64,000 nt of DNA from Halobacteriovoraceae bacterium (GTDB lineage Bacteria > Bdellovibrionota > Bacteriovoracia > Bacteriovoracales > Bacteriovoracaceae), in assembly GCA_020635115.1 (NCBI GenBank), contig JACKAK010000008.1, positions 124,001 through 188,000 on the forward strand, written 5' to 3'. Under the pieces are notes generated by a model that was given only the letters and a program-made list of their open reading frames with translations, was not told the origin of the DNA and made no database searches. Shown here piece after piece: positions 52,888 to 62,341 of this stretch (its first letter is position 1; each line of letters opens with the position of its first letter). The translations under genes and the position numbers were made by a program.

Positions 52888-53130
52888 ATGAGTAATAAAA
52901 TCGTAAATGTACAAGCTCCTTTATGTCCAGAATGTGGAAATAGTATAGAAGTCAAACTTTCAAATATTTCGAATAATGAAAAGAAAATTGAATGTCCAAA
53001 ATGTTTCGCAAAACTCATTGCCTATAGCGGTTGGGAAAATTTATTTGCAGGGAATGAAGAAAGTCCAAACCATCCCGATCCAAAGATTCTGCTGAGATTT
53101 ATTGATCCAAAGGCCAAGAGAAAGAAATAA
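52888..53130 (+). CDS. Small zinc-ribbon protein
   Basis: 80 aa. Two CxxC pairs (CPECG near residue 13 and CPKCF near 36) form a zinc-ribbon-like site. The C-terminal half is basic and charged, ending in KAKRKK. No signal peptide, so cytoplasmic, with a possible nucleic-acid or protein contact role. It converges on the acyltransferase gene. Confidence 0.7.
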   Translation: MSNKIVNVQAPLCPECGNSIEVKLSNISNNEKKIECPKCFAKLIAYSGWENLFAGNEESPNHPDPKILLRFIDPKAKRKK

Positions 53131-53150
53131 ATTCATGTATATATATTAAT

Positions 53151-53861
53151 TTAATCTTCATTTTTAGGAACATTTTTCTTCATACGTTCAGCTAAATCTT
53201 TAACTATGTCTACTTTTTGTTTTTTAGTATTATTAGATTCAAATTGAGTCATATAAACTTTAATATCAACTCGTTCTAAATTCATTTTAATCGTTTTAAA
53301 AATTTTTGGAATAATTTCTCCTGGAGTTTGTACATGATGAAGACCTCCACTATAAATGATGACCATCTCTCCTTTTGAAATGAGAGGGAGAACATCTGCA
53401 ATTCCACTTTTTATACTCATCTGTTTTCCATCTTTATCCAGTCCAGTTTTTCTCATCATGCGTCCTTCTGGTGCCATTGTCACGATGACTCGCTCTTTTT
53501 GAATTTTTTTTAAAAATAATTGCCAAGTTTCATCACGTTTCCTAGTAATTGAGACCACCTCTGGTGCAAAATAGTTCCAAAATAGACCTACAATTGGCCT
53601 ATTGATTGTAATGTCGGCAGCACAAGCGACCATATTTTTTGAAAATTCCCAAAGAACTCTAATGGGGACAGGCGCTAAAAAAAGAGGTTCATATAAACTG
53701 GTGTGATTTAAGAAAGCAATAATTCTCACATTTTTAAAATCATCAAAATTACTACCATCTAACCAATTATATTCAACTTTATAAAAAATATTCGCAATTG
53801 CCTTTACAAAGAAAAGTATAAAAAAAGTCAAAAATTTTTTGAAACGTATAAATTTAAACAT
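53151..53861 (-). CDS. PlsC-like acyltransferase with HX4E motif
   Basis: 236 aa. An N-terminal membrane helix precedes NHTSLYEP, where the usual HX4D catalytic motif reads HTSLYE (Glu for Asp). VTMAPEGRMM is the PEG-containing phosphate-binding motif. Many divergent acyltransferases use Asp at this place, so Glu could alter or reduce activity. Probably a lipid acyltransferase at the inner membrane with an unknown substrate. It is different from PlsC at 9.4 kb. Confidence 0.75.
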   Translation of the reverse strand: MFKFIRFKKFLTFFILFFVKAIANIFYKVEYNWLDGSNFDDFKNVRIIAFLNHTSLYEPLFLAPVPIRVLWEFSKNMVACAADITINRPIVGLFWNYFAPEVVSITRKRDETWQLFLKKIQKERVIVTMAPEGRMMRKTGLDKDGKQMSIKSGIADVLPLISKGEMVIIYSGGLHHVQTPGEIIPKIFKTIKMNLERVDIKVYMTQFESNNTKKQKVDIVKDLAERMKKNVPKNED

Positions 53862-53992
53862 TGCCGCTTATTGTTTATAATGTTTATAGTGTACTCTTCG
53901 ACCAAATCTTAGACAGCTTGAAATTTATATAGAATTCGAGAATATTCGAATCTATTATGCTATAAGTTCTCCGTCTCTTTTTTGGAATACTT

Positions 53993-54757
53993 ATGAAATA
54001 CATCATTATTTTGATATACTTATTTTATTCTAGTTGTTTTGGAGCTGCTCTTGAAGATCTGCTAGATAAAAAAAACCTACCAGAGAAGGCCAGTATAATA
54101 ATTGTGGTTGGAACTTTTGATCCTGTACATGATAGACATATTGAAATCAATCGTGGGGCCATAGAACAAACTGACGCGGATTACCTCATTGTCCTGGCCA
54201 ATGATAGAACTCTTCATAAACCATTCACTTCTACTCATATAGAAAGAAATAATATGCTTTTTGAGGCCTATAAAAATGATGAGAAAATTTTAGTCCCAAG
54301 AAACTATGATTTTTTTGGCCCTTCGATTACAACTCAAGTCTTAAAGTTTCTAAAGACAGTTTTTAAGGAAGTACAAATTCATGGATTGATTGGACAAGGT
54401 GATGTCAATAATTTCAAAAATAGAGTGGCATCTCATTTTTTCAAAGTCGACAAATGGTATGTATCCTCAGTCTTACCACTGGATCAAGTTCAAATTCCGG
54501 ATACTTTTGGAGGAGTACCTACTGTAGGTCTTTATATACCAACAGTAGCTGGAGACCCACATTCAACAGAGATTAGAGAATGGTTTAAAAATAATCAAAA
54601 GATATTTGAACTACCTGAAAAACTTCCAATTTCTAAAGAGGTTTTTGACTTTATCAAAAAACAAGGGTTGTACTTAAAAGAAAAGAATTTTAAGAATGGC
54701 TCAATTGGATTTTGGCGTTGTCTTAAAATTATGTCAAAAGGTATGACAAGAAATTAA
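53993..54757 (+). CDS. NadD-like nucleotidyltransferase with N-terminal signal sequence
   Basis: 254 aa. After a hydrophobic signal segment (IIILIYLFYSSCFGAA) comes a cytidylyltransferase-like fold: GTFDPVHDRH (the nucleotide-binding GxFxPxHxxH, about 40-49), LANDRTLHKPFTS, and the late STEIREWF motif (ISSTxIR-type) near residue 191. The fold is closest to NadD, which joins nicotinate mononucleotide to AMP to make NaAD; other substrates are possible. Such enzymes are normally cytoplasmic, so the signal sequence is unusual. YSSC is a weak lipobox candidate. Activity and location are inferred. Confidence 0.75.
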   Translation: MKYIIILIYLFYSSCFGAALEDLLDKKNLPEKASIIIVVGTFDPVHDRHIEINRGAIEQTDADYLIVLANDRTLHKPFTSTHIERNNMLFEAYKNDEKILVPRNYDFFGPSITTQVLKFLKTVFKEVQIHGLIGQGDVNNFKNRVASHFFKVDKWYVSSVLPLDQVQIPDTFGGVPTVGLYIPTVAGDPHSTEIREWFKNNQKIFELPEKLPISKEVFDFIKKQGLYLKEKNFKNGSIGFWRCLKIMSKGMTRN

Positions 54758-54760
54758 CTA

Positions 54761-55255
54761 TCAGTTTTCCCTTTTGATCATCATCTTTTGACAAATTCTG
54801 GCCAATATTCTCAAAACTGTTTTAAATGTTTTAGTTTTTGATTCAACTTCTTTAATAGCATCAGCGTATAGGCCATTAAGTTTCAATTGATCTATGATTC
54901 CTGAATCAGTTTTATCAATCAGTTCTCTAATTAGAAATAAATCTTCAATCTTTCCGTCGGTAAATAATTTTAGTCCAATTCCAAGTGGAGTTGTAAAAAT
55001 GGACGATGATTTATTGAAATCAAACCCTTCGATTAGAACTAATTGTTTAAAATCCTCTATATGTCCTCGGTAGAGTGCTAAACTTGGAGGAGACATTCCA
55101 TTATTGTTTAATTTATTGATATCTATATATTGGGCCAACTTTTTTAAAGTCGTTATATGAAGCGTACTATTAGAATCTATTACTTTTTCTTTATGATGAA
55201 TAAGATTATGTATTACGGTATCACCATCTGAGTCTTTTCCGACGATCTTAAACAC
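54761..55255 (-). CDS. Ankyrin-repeat protein, possibly the 3' part of a split gene
   Basis: 164 aa from GTG 55255. Ankyrin-like helices appear in DGDTVIHNLIHHKE and MSPPSLALYRGHIEDFKQL. It overlaps the end of the upstream ankyrin gene by eight bases. Removing one A from the AAAA run at 55256-55259 would fuse both into one ankyrin protein. There is no signal peptide in this part. Real separate genes or a frameshift cannot be told from sequence alone. Confidence 0.6.
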   Translation of the reverse strand: MFKIVGKDSDGDTVIHNLIHHKEKVIDSNSTLHITTLKKLAQYIDINKLNNNGMSPPSLALYRGHIEDFKQLVLIEGFDFNKSSSIFTTPLGIGLKLFTDGKIEDLFLIRELIDKTDSGIIDQLKLNGLYADAIKEVESKTKTFKTVLRILARICQKMMIKREN

Positions 55256-55622
55256 TTTTCAGTTTGATTTTAATGCTATAAATCAGGGGATTATCTCCAT
55301 TATCGTTTGGAATCTTAAAGAGCGGTGCCAAATCAAACAAATATTTTTGAATGGCCAAATACCATCCCTTACCTAACAAAATATGTAAAAAATTATTTCC
55401 AAGATGGCCTCGATAATTTAGAAGATTTGAGCTTGTAATGCCCTTTCTTGAATAATATTTGACCATATCTAATTCATAATCTAAACCTAATCCCAATTGT
55501 ATTATGTTTTTTACAATTTTTGAGTTTTCTTCCATTTTAGAAATAATTTCTACATCTAGATTTTCTGTACAAATACAAATAGTTGAATAGATAAGGAATA
55601 AAGAGATGAAATATTTTAGCAT
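55248..55622 (-). CDS. Exported ankyrin-repeat protein, possibly the 5' part of a split gene
   Basis: 124 aa from ATG 55622 (MLKYFISLFLIYSTICIC), with an upstream extension to 55712 also open. A signal peptide (possibly with a lipobox-like IC) precedes ankyrin-like YRGHLGNNFLHILLG and NDNGDNPLIYS. It ends just as the next ankyrin gene begins in another frame. See the companion entry at 54761. Confidence 0.6.
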   Translation of the reverse strand: MLKYFISLFLIYSTICICTENLDVEIISKMEENSKIVKNIIQLGLGLDYELDMVKYYSRKGITSSNLLNYRGHLGNNFLHILLGKGWYLAIQKYLFDLAPLFKIPNDNGDNPLIYSIKIKLKSV

Positions 55623-55724
55623 AATAGACTCATTTGAAGCTAATTTTTGATTGTACGAAAAATAACAGGTTCCTACGATAATGACGAGTGTTTTACTGGC
55701 CAGATTTACCATTTTTACATTTTA

Positions 55725-56426
55725 CTAATATTTTTCCCATTGAATGAGTAGAGTTAGTCTTTTCCCTGCAGATAGAGATGAACGATGTTGAGGAGGATAT
55801 TTAACTCTAGATAATCCTGATAGAATAATTGTTTCACCTGTGGAAACTTTTTTAATTTTATGATTGTAATTTGAAACTTCATATTCAGTACCATCACCAA
55901 TTAATGTAGTGACTGAAACCAGATACGGAAGATCATAGTGAAGATTCAATGGCCCAATTTGAACAGTACCATCTGTTTTTCTAAAGGCAGCATACAAAGG
56001 ATATACTTGTTCGTCAGTTGGAAGCCCCTTATTAATAATATGCTTGAGTGCATTAATAAAATAATAAAGATCATTTAAAATATTTTTTGAAAAATTTTCT
56101 TCAATATCTATCAGTATTGGGTCTAAATATGTAGCTTCACTAAAACGCTGAGAATCTTTATAAAATGTGAATAAACTCTGAACATTATCTTTAACTTCTC
56201 CAACTCCTAAAAGCAGGTTTGGAACAGTTTTATAGATTATTTCAATTTGATCAGTTGAAATATAATCAGAGGTATCAACCAATGCGTAATGAGGAAAATA
56301 TAAGTCATCTAGCCTTCCTCCTAAACCTGCTCTAACTTGTCTTATATTTTTATAAAAAACTGATTCAATACAATCTTGGGCATGAAGGTTTGTTGATAAT
56401 AAAATTAAAATGATAAAATGTTTCAT
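55725..56426 (-). CDS. Exported protein, possibly DUF1826-like
   Basis: 233 aa with signal peptide MKHFIILILLSTNLHA. The late phrases TTLIGDGTEYEV, TGETIILSG, PPQHRSS and GKRLTLLIQWE recall DUF1826 proteins, whose double-stranded beta-helix suggests an oxygenase-like fold, but a confident assignment needs profile search. It is monocistronic on the minus strand. Confidence 0.6.
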   Translation of the reverse strand: MKHFIILILLSTNLHAQDCIESVFYKNIRQVRAGLGGRLDDLYFPHYALVDTSDYISTDQIEIIYKTVPNLLLGVGEVKDNVQSLFTFYKDSQRFSEATYLDPILIDIEENFSKNILNDLYYFINALKHIINKGLPTDEQVYPLYAAFRKTDGTVQIGPLNLHYDLPYLVSVTTLIGDGTEYEVSNYNHKIKKVSTGETIILSGLSRVKYPPQHRSSLSAGKRLTLLIQWEKY

Positions 56427-56464
56427 AGATTTTTACTATCACATTTCGAATTCGAAAACTAATT

Positions 56465-57451
56465 TTAATCAATTGGATCGATCATTTTTAAAGCGACACT
56501 CCCTGTTTTATTTCTTTTTTCAATATATTGATACGCCTCGTTGATATTATAATAATCAAAAATACGATCAATCATTGGCTTAATATTACCATTTTCAACC
56601 AGTGTCATAAAATTTTTATAATCTTGCATTTTCTCGCTGGCAGGGCCTGCGAATACCTGATGAGGAGTCAAAAGTGAAATTAAAGGTGCACAGATAAGAT
56701 CTATTAAACAGCCACTAATGAGAATCAGTTTTCCATTTTTCTTAAGTAAATGTTTCAAATCACTGTATGACAGATCTCCATAACTATCAAATATGACATC
56801 AAACTATTGATCTGTTTTTAGGTGTTCATTATTTTTATAAGTGTAAACGTTTGAAGCTCCAAGATTTTTTACATATTCGAAGTTTTTAGTGCTACATACG
56901 GCAGTAATTTTTGATTTTAAAAATTTTGCTATTTGGATGGCCATGCTTCCAACACTTCCACTTGCTCCAATGATCATAATTTCATCATCAGAATTTAACT
57001 TTGCTCTTCTCACTAAAAAATCATAAGCACAAAGTCCTCCGAAACTGCATATCGCTGCTTGCTCATGAGTGAGATTAATAGGTTTTTTCATAACTGTAGA
57101 GTTTTGATCGACACAAATATATTGAGCATGACCTCCCATTTTAATACCTGTCATGGCAATTACTTCATCATTTACCTTAAACTTTTCGACAGAATTTCCA
57201 ATCTCACTAACCACTCCAGAAATTTCTGTTCCTAAAATTGGCCGTTTGGGTTTAAAAAGACCAAAAAAGATTCTTGTGATGAGTCTAAATCCTCTTGGTA
57301 CATTTAGGGATTTAATTCTCCAGTCTCCTGTATTTACAGATGAAAAATGAACTCTTATGAGTAGTTCATTATCATTGGGAGTCGGAATTTTTAAATCAAC
57401 TATTTCTATATTATTTCCAGAAGAATAGTTTTTACATTTAAGTGCTTTCAT
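56465..57451 (-). pseudogene. Zinc-type alcohol dehydrogenase/quinone oxidoreductase (MDR) interrupted by TAG
   Basis: A single frame from ATG 57451 (GGGAG upstream) to 56465 encodes a medium-chain dehydrogenase/reductase. The N-terminal GroES-like part has ISGVVSEIG and NDEVIAMTGIKMGGHA, and the Rossmann part has IGASGSVGSMAIQIAK. It is broken by TAG at 56804-56806 inside KTDQ-*-FDVIFDSYGDL. The downstream part continues in frame to the expected C terminus. A K-to-stop change fits. Either a pseudogene, a read error or a suppressed stop. No catalytic Zn ligand set is certain, so quinone-oxidoreductase type is more likely. Confidence 0.8.
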
Positions 57452-57514
57452 TTTTTCTCCCAATCTAATCTAATTTTATTATGGATTTAATTGGGAGAAT
57501 TGTGAACAAATAAA

Positions 57515-57730
57515 TTATTCAATGCTAGAATTTAAATAAAATCTAATCTTGTCAGTCGAGTAGATTTTTTTTGTTTTGTCGATCTTTTTTCTTCCGTTGA
57601 TGAACACGAACTCAAAATTGCGATTGTGAATAGAATGAAAAGGATAGATCTCTTCCATGAAACCATACAACTCCCCTATTATTTTTGGACGTAATTGTCC
57701 TGAACACAATGTATTCAAAGAATGTGCCAA
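57515..57730 (-). CDS. Possible small protein or gene fragment
   Basis: 71 aa from a TTG, no clear ribosome binding site. LRPKIIGELYGFMEEIYPF and the charged end look protein-like. It may be the 3' part of a decayed lipoprotein gene. Function unknown. Confidence 0.35.
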   Translation of the reverse strand: MAHSLNTLCSGQLRPKIIGELYGFMEEIYPFHSIHNRNFEFVFINGRKKIDKTKKIYSTDKIRFYLNSSIE

Positions 57731-57794
57731 TTTTTATCAAGATAATAGATTCAATCTGGCACTACTCGGAGTCATTTTGCTTTTATCATTGTGC

Positions 57795-58523
57795 TCAAAA
57801 ATTATAAGCAAAACCAAATTTATAATTGAAATCTGATTTTTCAATACCTTCTTCAGGCATACTGTCTTGTTCCCATGTGAATGAAACAATTGATTTCAGT
57901 GAGTTTGTTATCATTGTTGACAATGAAGATTTTAACATTGATCGCCAATCACTTGGATTATTTAATACTGGTTGATAATAAATTGTTATTGCATAGAAAA
58001 CATTTTCCACAATTTTCAAATCAATTCCTGTATATAGATTTGCTCTCATTTGGGATTCATTTTTATTTTTATATTTTTGAAACTCTTGAAAAAGGGCCAA
58101 ACCAATTGCACCGAGATTGATAAATTCAAATCGATATCCAGCACCAAAAAGATTTCTGCGAATCAGATTTTTAAATTGATCTGAGCTATATTGATAGAAG
58201 AGTTCAATTGCTTGTCCTTCTGTATGATAATAGGAAGTTCTAAAATGGGCAAAGTTTATATCCGTGCTTTTTTGGCCATTACTTTTACCAAACTCTCTTT
58301 GCCCGGTTAAAAATAAATGCCACTTCTCTTTTCTAAAAGAATGGAAAAGATCGATATCAATGTCTTGCTTGTTACTATTTCCTTTTGAACCAGAGAGGGC
58401 GATTGCAATATTATGGTAAAATGTTTTGTTTAGACCTTTAGTTCTTTCAACTTCCATATCTATTATTGCAAATAGTTTAGAAATTGATAAAAGTAAAAAG
58501 ATTAGGCATAATTTCAAAATCAT
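57795..58523 (-). CDS. DUF481 (YdiY-like) outer-membrane beta-barrel protein
   Basis: 242 aa with signal peptide MILKLCLIFLLLSISKLFA. Repeated amphipathic strands include IDLFHSFRKEKWHLFLTG, ELFYQYSSDQF and GAGYRFEFINLGAIG; the C terminus is aromatic (FGFAYNF). This fits the DUF481 family, small barrels of unknown role, some salt-induced. AGGAG lies right at the ATG, so a TTG two codons later may be the real start. It is downstream of a small membrane protein gene. Confidence 0.78.
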   Translation of the reverse strand: MILKLCLIFLLLSISKLFAIIDMEVERTKGLNKTFYHNIAIALSGSKGNSNKQDIDIDLFHSFRKEKWHLFLTGQREFGKSNGQKSTDINFAHFRTSYYHTEGQAIELFYQYSSDQFKNLIRRNLFGAGYRFEFINLGAIGLALFQEFQKYKNKNESQMRANLYTGIDLKIVENVFYAITIYYQPVLNNPSDWRSMLKSSLSTMITNSLKSIVSFTWEQDSMPEEGIEKSDFNYKFGFAYNF

Positions 58524-58526
58524 CTC

Positions 58527-58859
58527 CTATTTTTTCAGATTATCTAAATTTATTCCAATATTTTTCATATCATCATTCAATGTTTCAATATTATGTTCAA
58601 AAACATTTCCTGACAAATCTATAGGTTTAACAATACCTGGTTTACCAGGGCCAGGAGGAACATTTTGAAATTCAGAAATCTCTTCATCCTTGTTCTGTAC
58701 CTTACTTTTTACTCTTCTTATTTTCTTAAATATGAGTGCCAGAAAAATTATGAACAAAAGTATGAGTATTATGTATACACAAAAAGTACAATCGGTCTTA
58801 GAAAAATTGAAAAGAGTGAGCATAGATACAGGAAATATTGTTGTCAAATAAAAATTCAT
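58527..58859 (-). CDS. Small membrane protein
   Basis: 110 aa. One strong transmembrane helix (IILILLFIIFLALIF, about 28-44), then a basic cytoplasmic-type tail (KKIRRVKSKVQNKDEE) and a proline-rich end (NVPPGPGKPG). It ends 3 bases before the DUF481 gene starts, so the two form an operon. No family recognised. Confidence 0.6.
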   Translation of the reverse strand: MNFYLTTIFPVSMLTLFNFSKTDCTFCVYIILILLFIIFLALIFKKIRRVKSKVQNKDEEISEFQNVPPGPGKPGIVKPIDLSGNVFEHNIETLNDDMKNIGINLDNLKK

Positions 58860-58995
58860 TCTTTTAATTTATCCTTGGTTTTCTCATGTTAATAAGAGCA
58901 TATTCATCAAATATAATTATCAACGGATACACAAAACGATGTCATTCTATATTTATTTCTTCCGATAAGTATACTCATCAATACAGGAGTTGGAG

Positions 58996-61545
58996 ATGAT
59001 TAAATTTTTATTTTTACCATATTTTATTATTTTCCTTACAATAAGTTGTCAGTTCAATAAAAATCAAACCATTCCAGAATTGTCAACGACTACTAAAAAT
59101 GAAATTCCTCAAACACAATTAATAAATGGGATATTGAGATATACGATTATAGATGGAGATCCAGATCATCAAGCAAATCGGGGTTATTATACATTAGAAA
59201 CAGAACAAGGTCACTATATTGATCTACAAGCTTCAGGTATATCACCCACTGAACTTAATAAATTACAAATCAATAAACCACTTTCTTTATTTTTCAAACA
59301 AGCTAATTTCTCAACTATCAATACTCAATTAGACAACGGTCTTGATGTAATAGATGCTCTATCAGTGGAACAAAATATCTTTTCTCAACTAGATTTAAGA
59401 CCTGATGATGATGATTTTTTTGATATGGATATTGCATTTGTTATATTAAACTTTAAAAATAAAAGAAGTCCAGGTTTAAATGAAAACTTCATAGAAAATT
59501 TCAAAGCAATGCTTGAAAATTCTACATGGAACAAATTTAGATTTAATATCTCTCAAGAGGATGTATACGAATACGACATCGACAAAGAATATCCTGGCTG
59601 TCAAAACTGGACAAGCCTGGGAGGAACGGCAAATAGTTATATTTCAAACAATATCAAAAAACACTATGATCGGATTGTAACGTTTATTCCTAATATAGAG
59701 GATGATAGAAATAGTTGTGGGTGGATTGGAATAACAAATATCACAAGTTATAAAGAAAAAAGATCCCCTCCAATTGTTTTAAGAAGTAGACATCCACAAG
59801 TAAGCGCTCATGAAATCGGTCATACATTGGGATTTGGGCATTCTGGTGTCGATGATGGAGATGGTAAATACACTGATAACGATTATAAATTTAGATACCA
59901 GGATTATTCTTGTATTATGGGCAACGGTAACAACGTGACAACAATGAATGCTCCAAAAATGTTAAAAATTAATGTCCTTAATCCTGAAAATGGTCTAAGA
60001 GTTGTGGCAAAAGGAGATAATATTTTACACGCACTTTCCTATCACCCACAGGATCATGGCGAGGCCTCAGCACTCATACATAAAAATTATGTCTTTTCAT
60101 TAAGATCCAGAAATAAAGAACTAAAGGGAACAAGTGGTTTAAGTAAAGAATATCTAGGCGCAATTTCAGTCCATTTAATAACTGGAAAAAGTGTGGGAAA
60201 TAAACCTTCATCAATTTTACTCAAACTCGTAAGGCCAGGTGAAATTTGGGAAACACCTGATAAAGAAGAACTCAGAATGCAATTTATAAAATACGATCCT
60301 ATTCATGAAGAAGCAATATTGCGTTTCAACGGAGACATTGTTGATGATGATGATTATATCAGAGATGGTTGTCTCGTTTATGGATTAGAAAGAATATCTG
60401 TAAGTCATGAAAAAAGATATTTTCAAAGTCCTTTTGGTTATTTAAATCTAAATATTGCCCCAAGTTTTGTTGGGAAATGTAGATCTGAAGATTTTTCTTT
60501 TTCCGTTAAATCAATAGATAGTTCAATTAGTATAGATTCTGAAGTAAATAATATTGAGCAAGACATGACTGTTGTAGATCAATTTAACTTCCAAGTCCCC
60601 TATTCATCTTTCCAATTAGGTGATCTTTATGATGTGAATGTTGAGGTTCTCTATAAAAATGAGAATATTTACAATCAAGACATTAGGGTTAATAACCAAA
60701 AATGTAACCCGGGTAGTTTTGGATGTGAAATCCAAGTAGAATGCCAAAAAGATCCTGTGTATTTTCTAAGTGTTGAAGATGATATTTACAAAGAAGGGAA
60801 AGAGTTCAAAGGAGAATTGGTAGTTGCCAATAATAATGGATCTCAATGTGAAGCAACTCGTTTTATTATTGAACCCTATTTTTCATCAAATAGTGGGTGG
60901 GAAGATTCCGATTTTACAATAAGTAAAAAACTAGATACAAACGATCATTTTAAAAATTCTAGACTTTTTTATTTGAAACCTCTTAAAGCAATAAGAATAC
61001 CATTTAAAGGTATCTTTACACAGAAGAACTTTAGTAAACCTCTTGTCATAAAACTTAAGCAAGATGAAAACTCAAAAGCATACAATATTTTTATAAATAA
61101 AACCAACTTTAATCAATTCGATTTAGATCATCATAAATTCGGACCTGAAAATATAAATGAGTTTCACAAAACGGGTATTGAAGTTAAGTATGATGCGAAG
61201 GCCTTCATTGAAGAAATAATGTATAAGCAATTTTTAAATAGAATTGTAGACAAAGAATCTCTAGATTACTGGCTTGGTATTGCATTACAGGATAAAATGA
61301 CAAAACTAGAGCTATTTTCAAGATTTATGTATCCTGCCATTCATGAAGATCAATATAATAAAATGAATAACCGTACTTTTGTCTATTACATGTATCTCAG
61401 AATTCTAGGAAGGAAAGGTGAAAAAGCTGGCATTGACTACTGGACAGATGAACTGAATAAGGGAATGGATCGATTTCAAATGGCCAAGAATTTTGTTGGG
61501 AGTGAAGAATTTCATGAAAAAAATGCAAAATACAAGCTTCGGTAG
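58996..61545 (+). CDS. Exported zinc metalloprotease (gametolysin/M11-like) with C-terminal DUF4214
   Basis: 849 aa from ATG 58996 (AGGAG, spacer 6). A lipoprotein-type signal peptide (LTISC) precedes the catalytic domain. HEIGHTLGFGH (zinc ligands and catalytic Glu, about 272-282) and YSCIMGNG (Met-turn) fit the metzincin M11/gametolysin type. The middle region is beta-rich with Cys pairs (CQKDP, CEATR). The last ~115 residues form DUF4214 repeats (YKQFLNRIVDKESLDYWL, YLRILGRKGEKAGIDYW), a helical module seen in secreted proteins. It probably degrades proteins outside the cell, as fits a predator. TCCGATAA lies upstream at 58961 without a good -35. Confidence 0.85.
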   Translation: MIKFLFLPYFIIFLTISCQFNKNQTIPELSTTTKNEIPQTQLINGILRYTIIDGDPDHQANRGYYTLETEQGHYIDLQASGISPTELNKLQINKPLSLFFKQANFSTINTQLDNGLDVIDALSVEQNIFSQLDLRPDDDDFFDMDIAFVILNFKNKRSPGLNENFIENFKAMLENSTWNKFRFNISQEDVYEYDIDKEYPGCQNWTSLGGTANSYISNNIKKHYDRIVTFIPNIEDDRNSCGWIGITNITSYKEKRSPPIVLRSRHPQVSAHEIGHTLGFGHSGVDDGDGKYTDNDYKFRYQDYSCIMGNGNNVTTMNAPKMLKINVLNPENGLRVVAKGDNILHALSYHPQDHGEASALIHKNYVFSLRSRNKELKGTSGLSKEYLGAISVHLITGKSVGNKPSSILLKLVRPGEIWETPDKEELRMQFIKYDPIHEEAILRFNGDIVDDDDYIRDGCLVYGLERISVSHEKRYFQSPFGYLNLNIAPSFVGKCRSEDFSFSVKSIDSSISIDSEVNNIEQDMTVVDQFNFQVPYSSFQLGDLYDVNVEVLYKNENIYNQDIRVNNQKCNPGSFGCEIQVECQKDPVYFLSVEDDIYKEGKEFKGELVVANNNGSQCEATRFIIEPYFSSNSGWEDSDFTISKKLDTNDHFKNSRLFYLKPLKAIRIPFKGIFTQKNFSKPLVIKLKQDENSKAYNIFINKTNFNQFDLDHHKFGPENINEFHKTGIEVKYDAKAFIEEIMYKQFLNRIVDKESLDYWLGIALQDKMTKLELFSRFMYPAIHEDQYNKMNNRTFVYYMYLRILGRKGEKAGIDYWTDELNKGMDRFQMAKNFVGSEEFHEKNAKYKLR

Positions 61546-62142
61546 TTATTTGATACCAGAGAAAATAGAAAGCATTATTTCAAAATCACCGACATCTACT
61601 TTATAGATTTTTGTTTTGGAAAGATTAAAGAGCGCTAGTAAATACTGCTTTCCCTTATTAAGACTAAAAATATACTCTCCGATGAATACTATTGCTTGAA
61701 CAGGAAGTTTTACAATATCAAATATTACTCCAGGAATGGCCCCAACAATTGTTATCGTTTGCCTTATTCCTTTTTTATCTTCAATTATTGGAAATATTCC
61801 AAGTTTATCTAAGGCCAAACCTGTAATGAATACACTGGCCCTCGTTCCAATGATGGCCGTTCGAATGTGATTAAACTTAAGTCTCTCTAAGATTTCATTA
61901 TCAATTTGACGCGGATTACCCTCATTGATAAGCCAATCTCCCTTAAACTCGGAGATAATGGTTTCTTTTTTTCCAATTTTAAGAATAGCTCTCATTTGAG
62001 AACAATCTTTAATTTCCACATGTTCACATGCGATATACAGATATTTATTTTTGTTCTTTAAAACGCTTCCTATTGGAAAGTGTTCCAGGGCCAGAATTGG
62101 ACTTATGAGTGCAATTAATGAGATTACATAAATTATTTTCAT
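61546..62142 (-). CDS. Exported protein of unknown function
   Basis: 198 aa with a signal peptide (MKIIYVISLIALISPILA). A Cys-containing middle (IACEHVEIKDCSQM) and hydrophobic stretches near the C terminus (VGAIPGVIFDIVKLPVQAIVFIGEYIF) suggest membrane association. No family recognised. It converges on the metalloprotease gene with adjacent stops. Confidence 0.6.
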   Translation of the reverse strand: MKIIYVISLIALISPILALEHFPIGSVLKNKNKYLYIACEHVEIKDCSQMRAILKIGKKETIISEFKGDWLINEGNPRQIDNEILERLKFNHIRTAIIGTRASVFITGLALDKLGIFPIIEDKKGIRQTITIVGAIPGVIFDIVKLPVQAIVFIGEYIFSLNKGKQYLLALFNLSKTKIYKVDVGDFEIMLSIFSGIK

Positions 62143-62341
62143 GATTTATCCTTCACATTTAACTGAATAAATATATTCAACTCTTATTCTTTATGAGTCA
62201 AGAGATTAAAGGCATAAAAAGAATCAAACTTATTAAGTACATTTTAAATTTTTCATGTAAAAATTTTAAGTAATTTTCAAGTAGAGTATGTAAAAAATAA
62301 CACTATTGTTTTTAAATCATCATAATATATTAAAATGAGCT

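Noticed and set aside
58961..58968. TCCGATAA upstream of the metalloprotease as sigma28 promoter
   Set aside because: -35 region TCATTCTA does not match.
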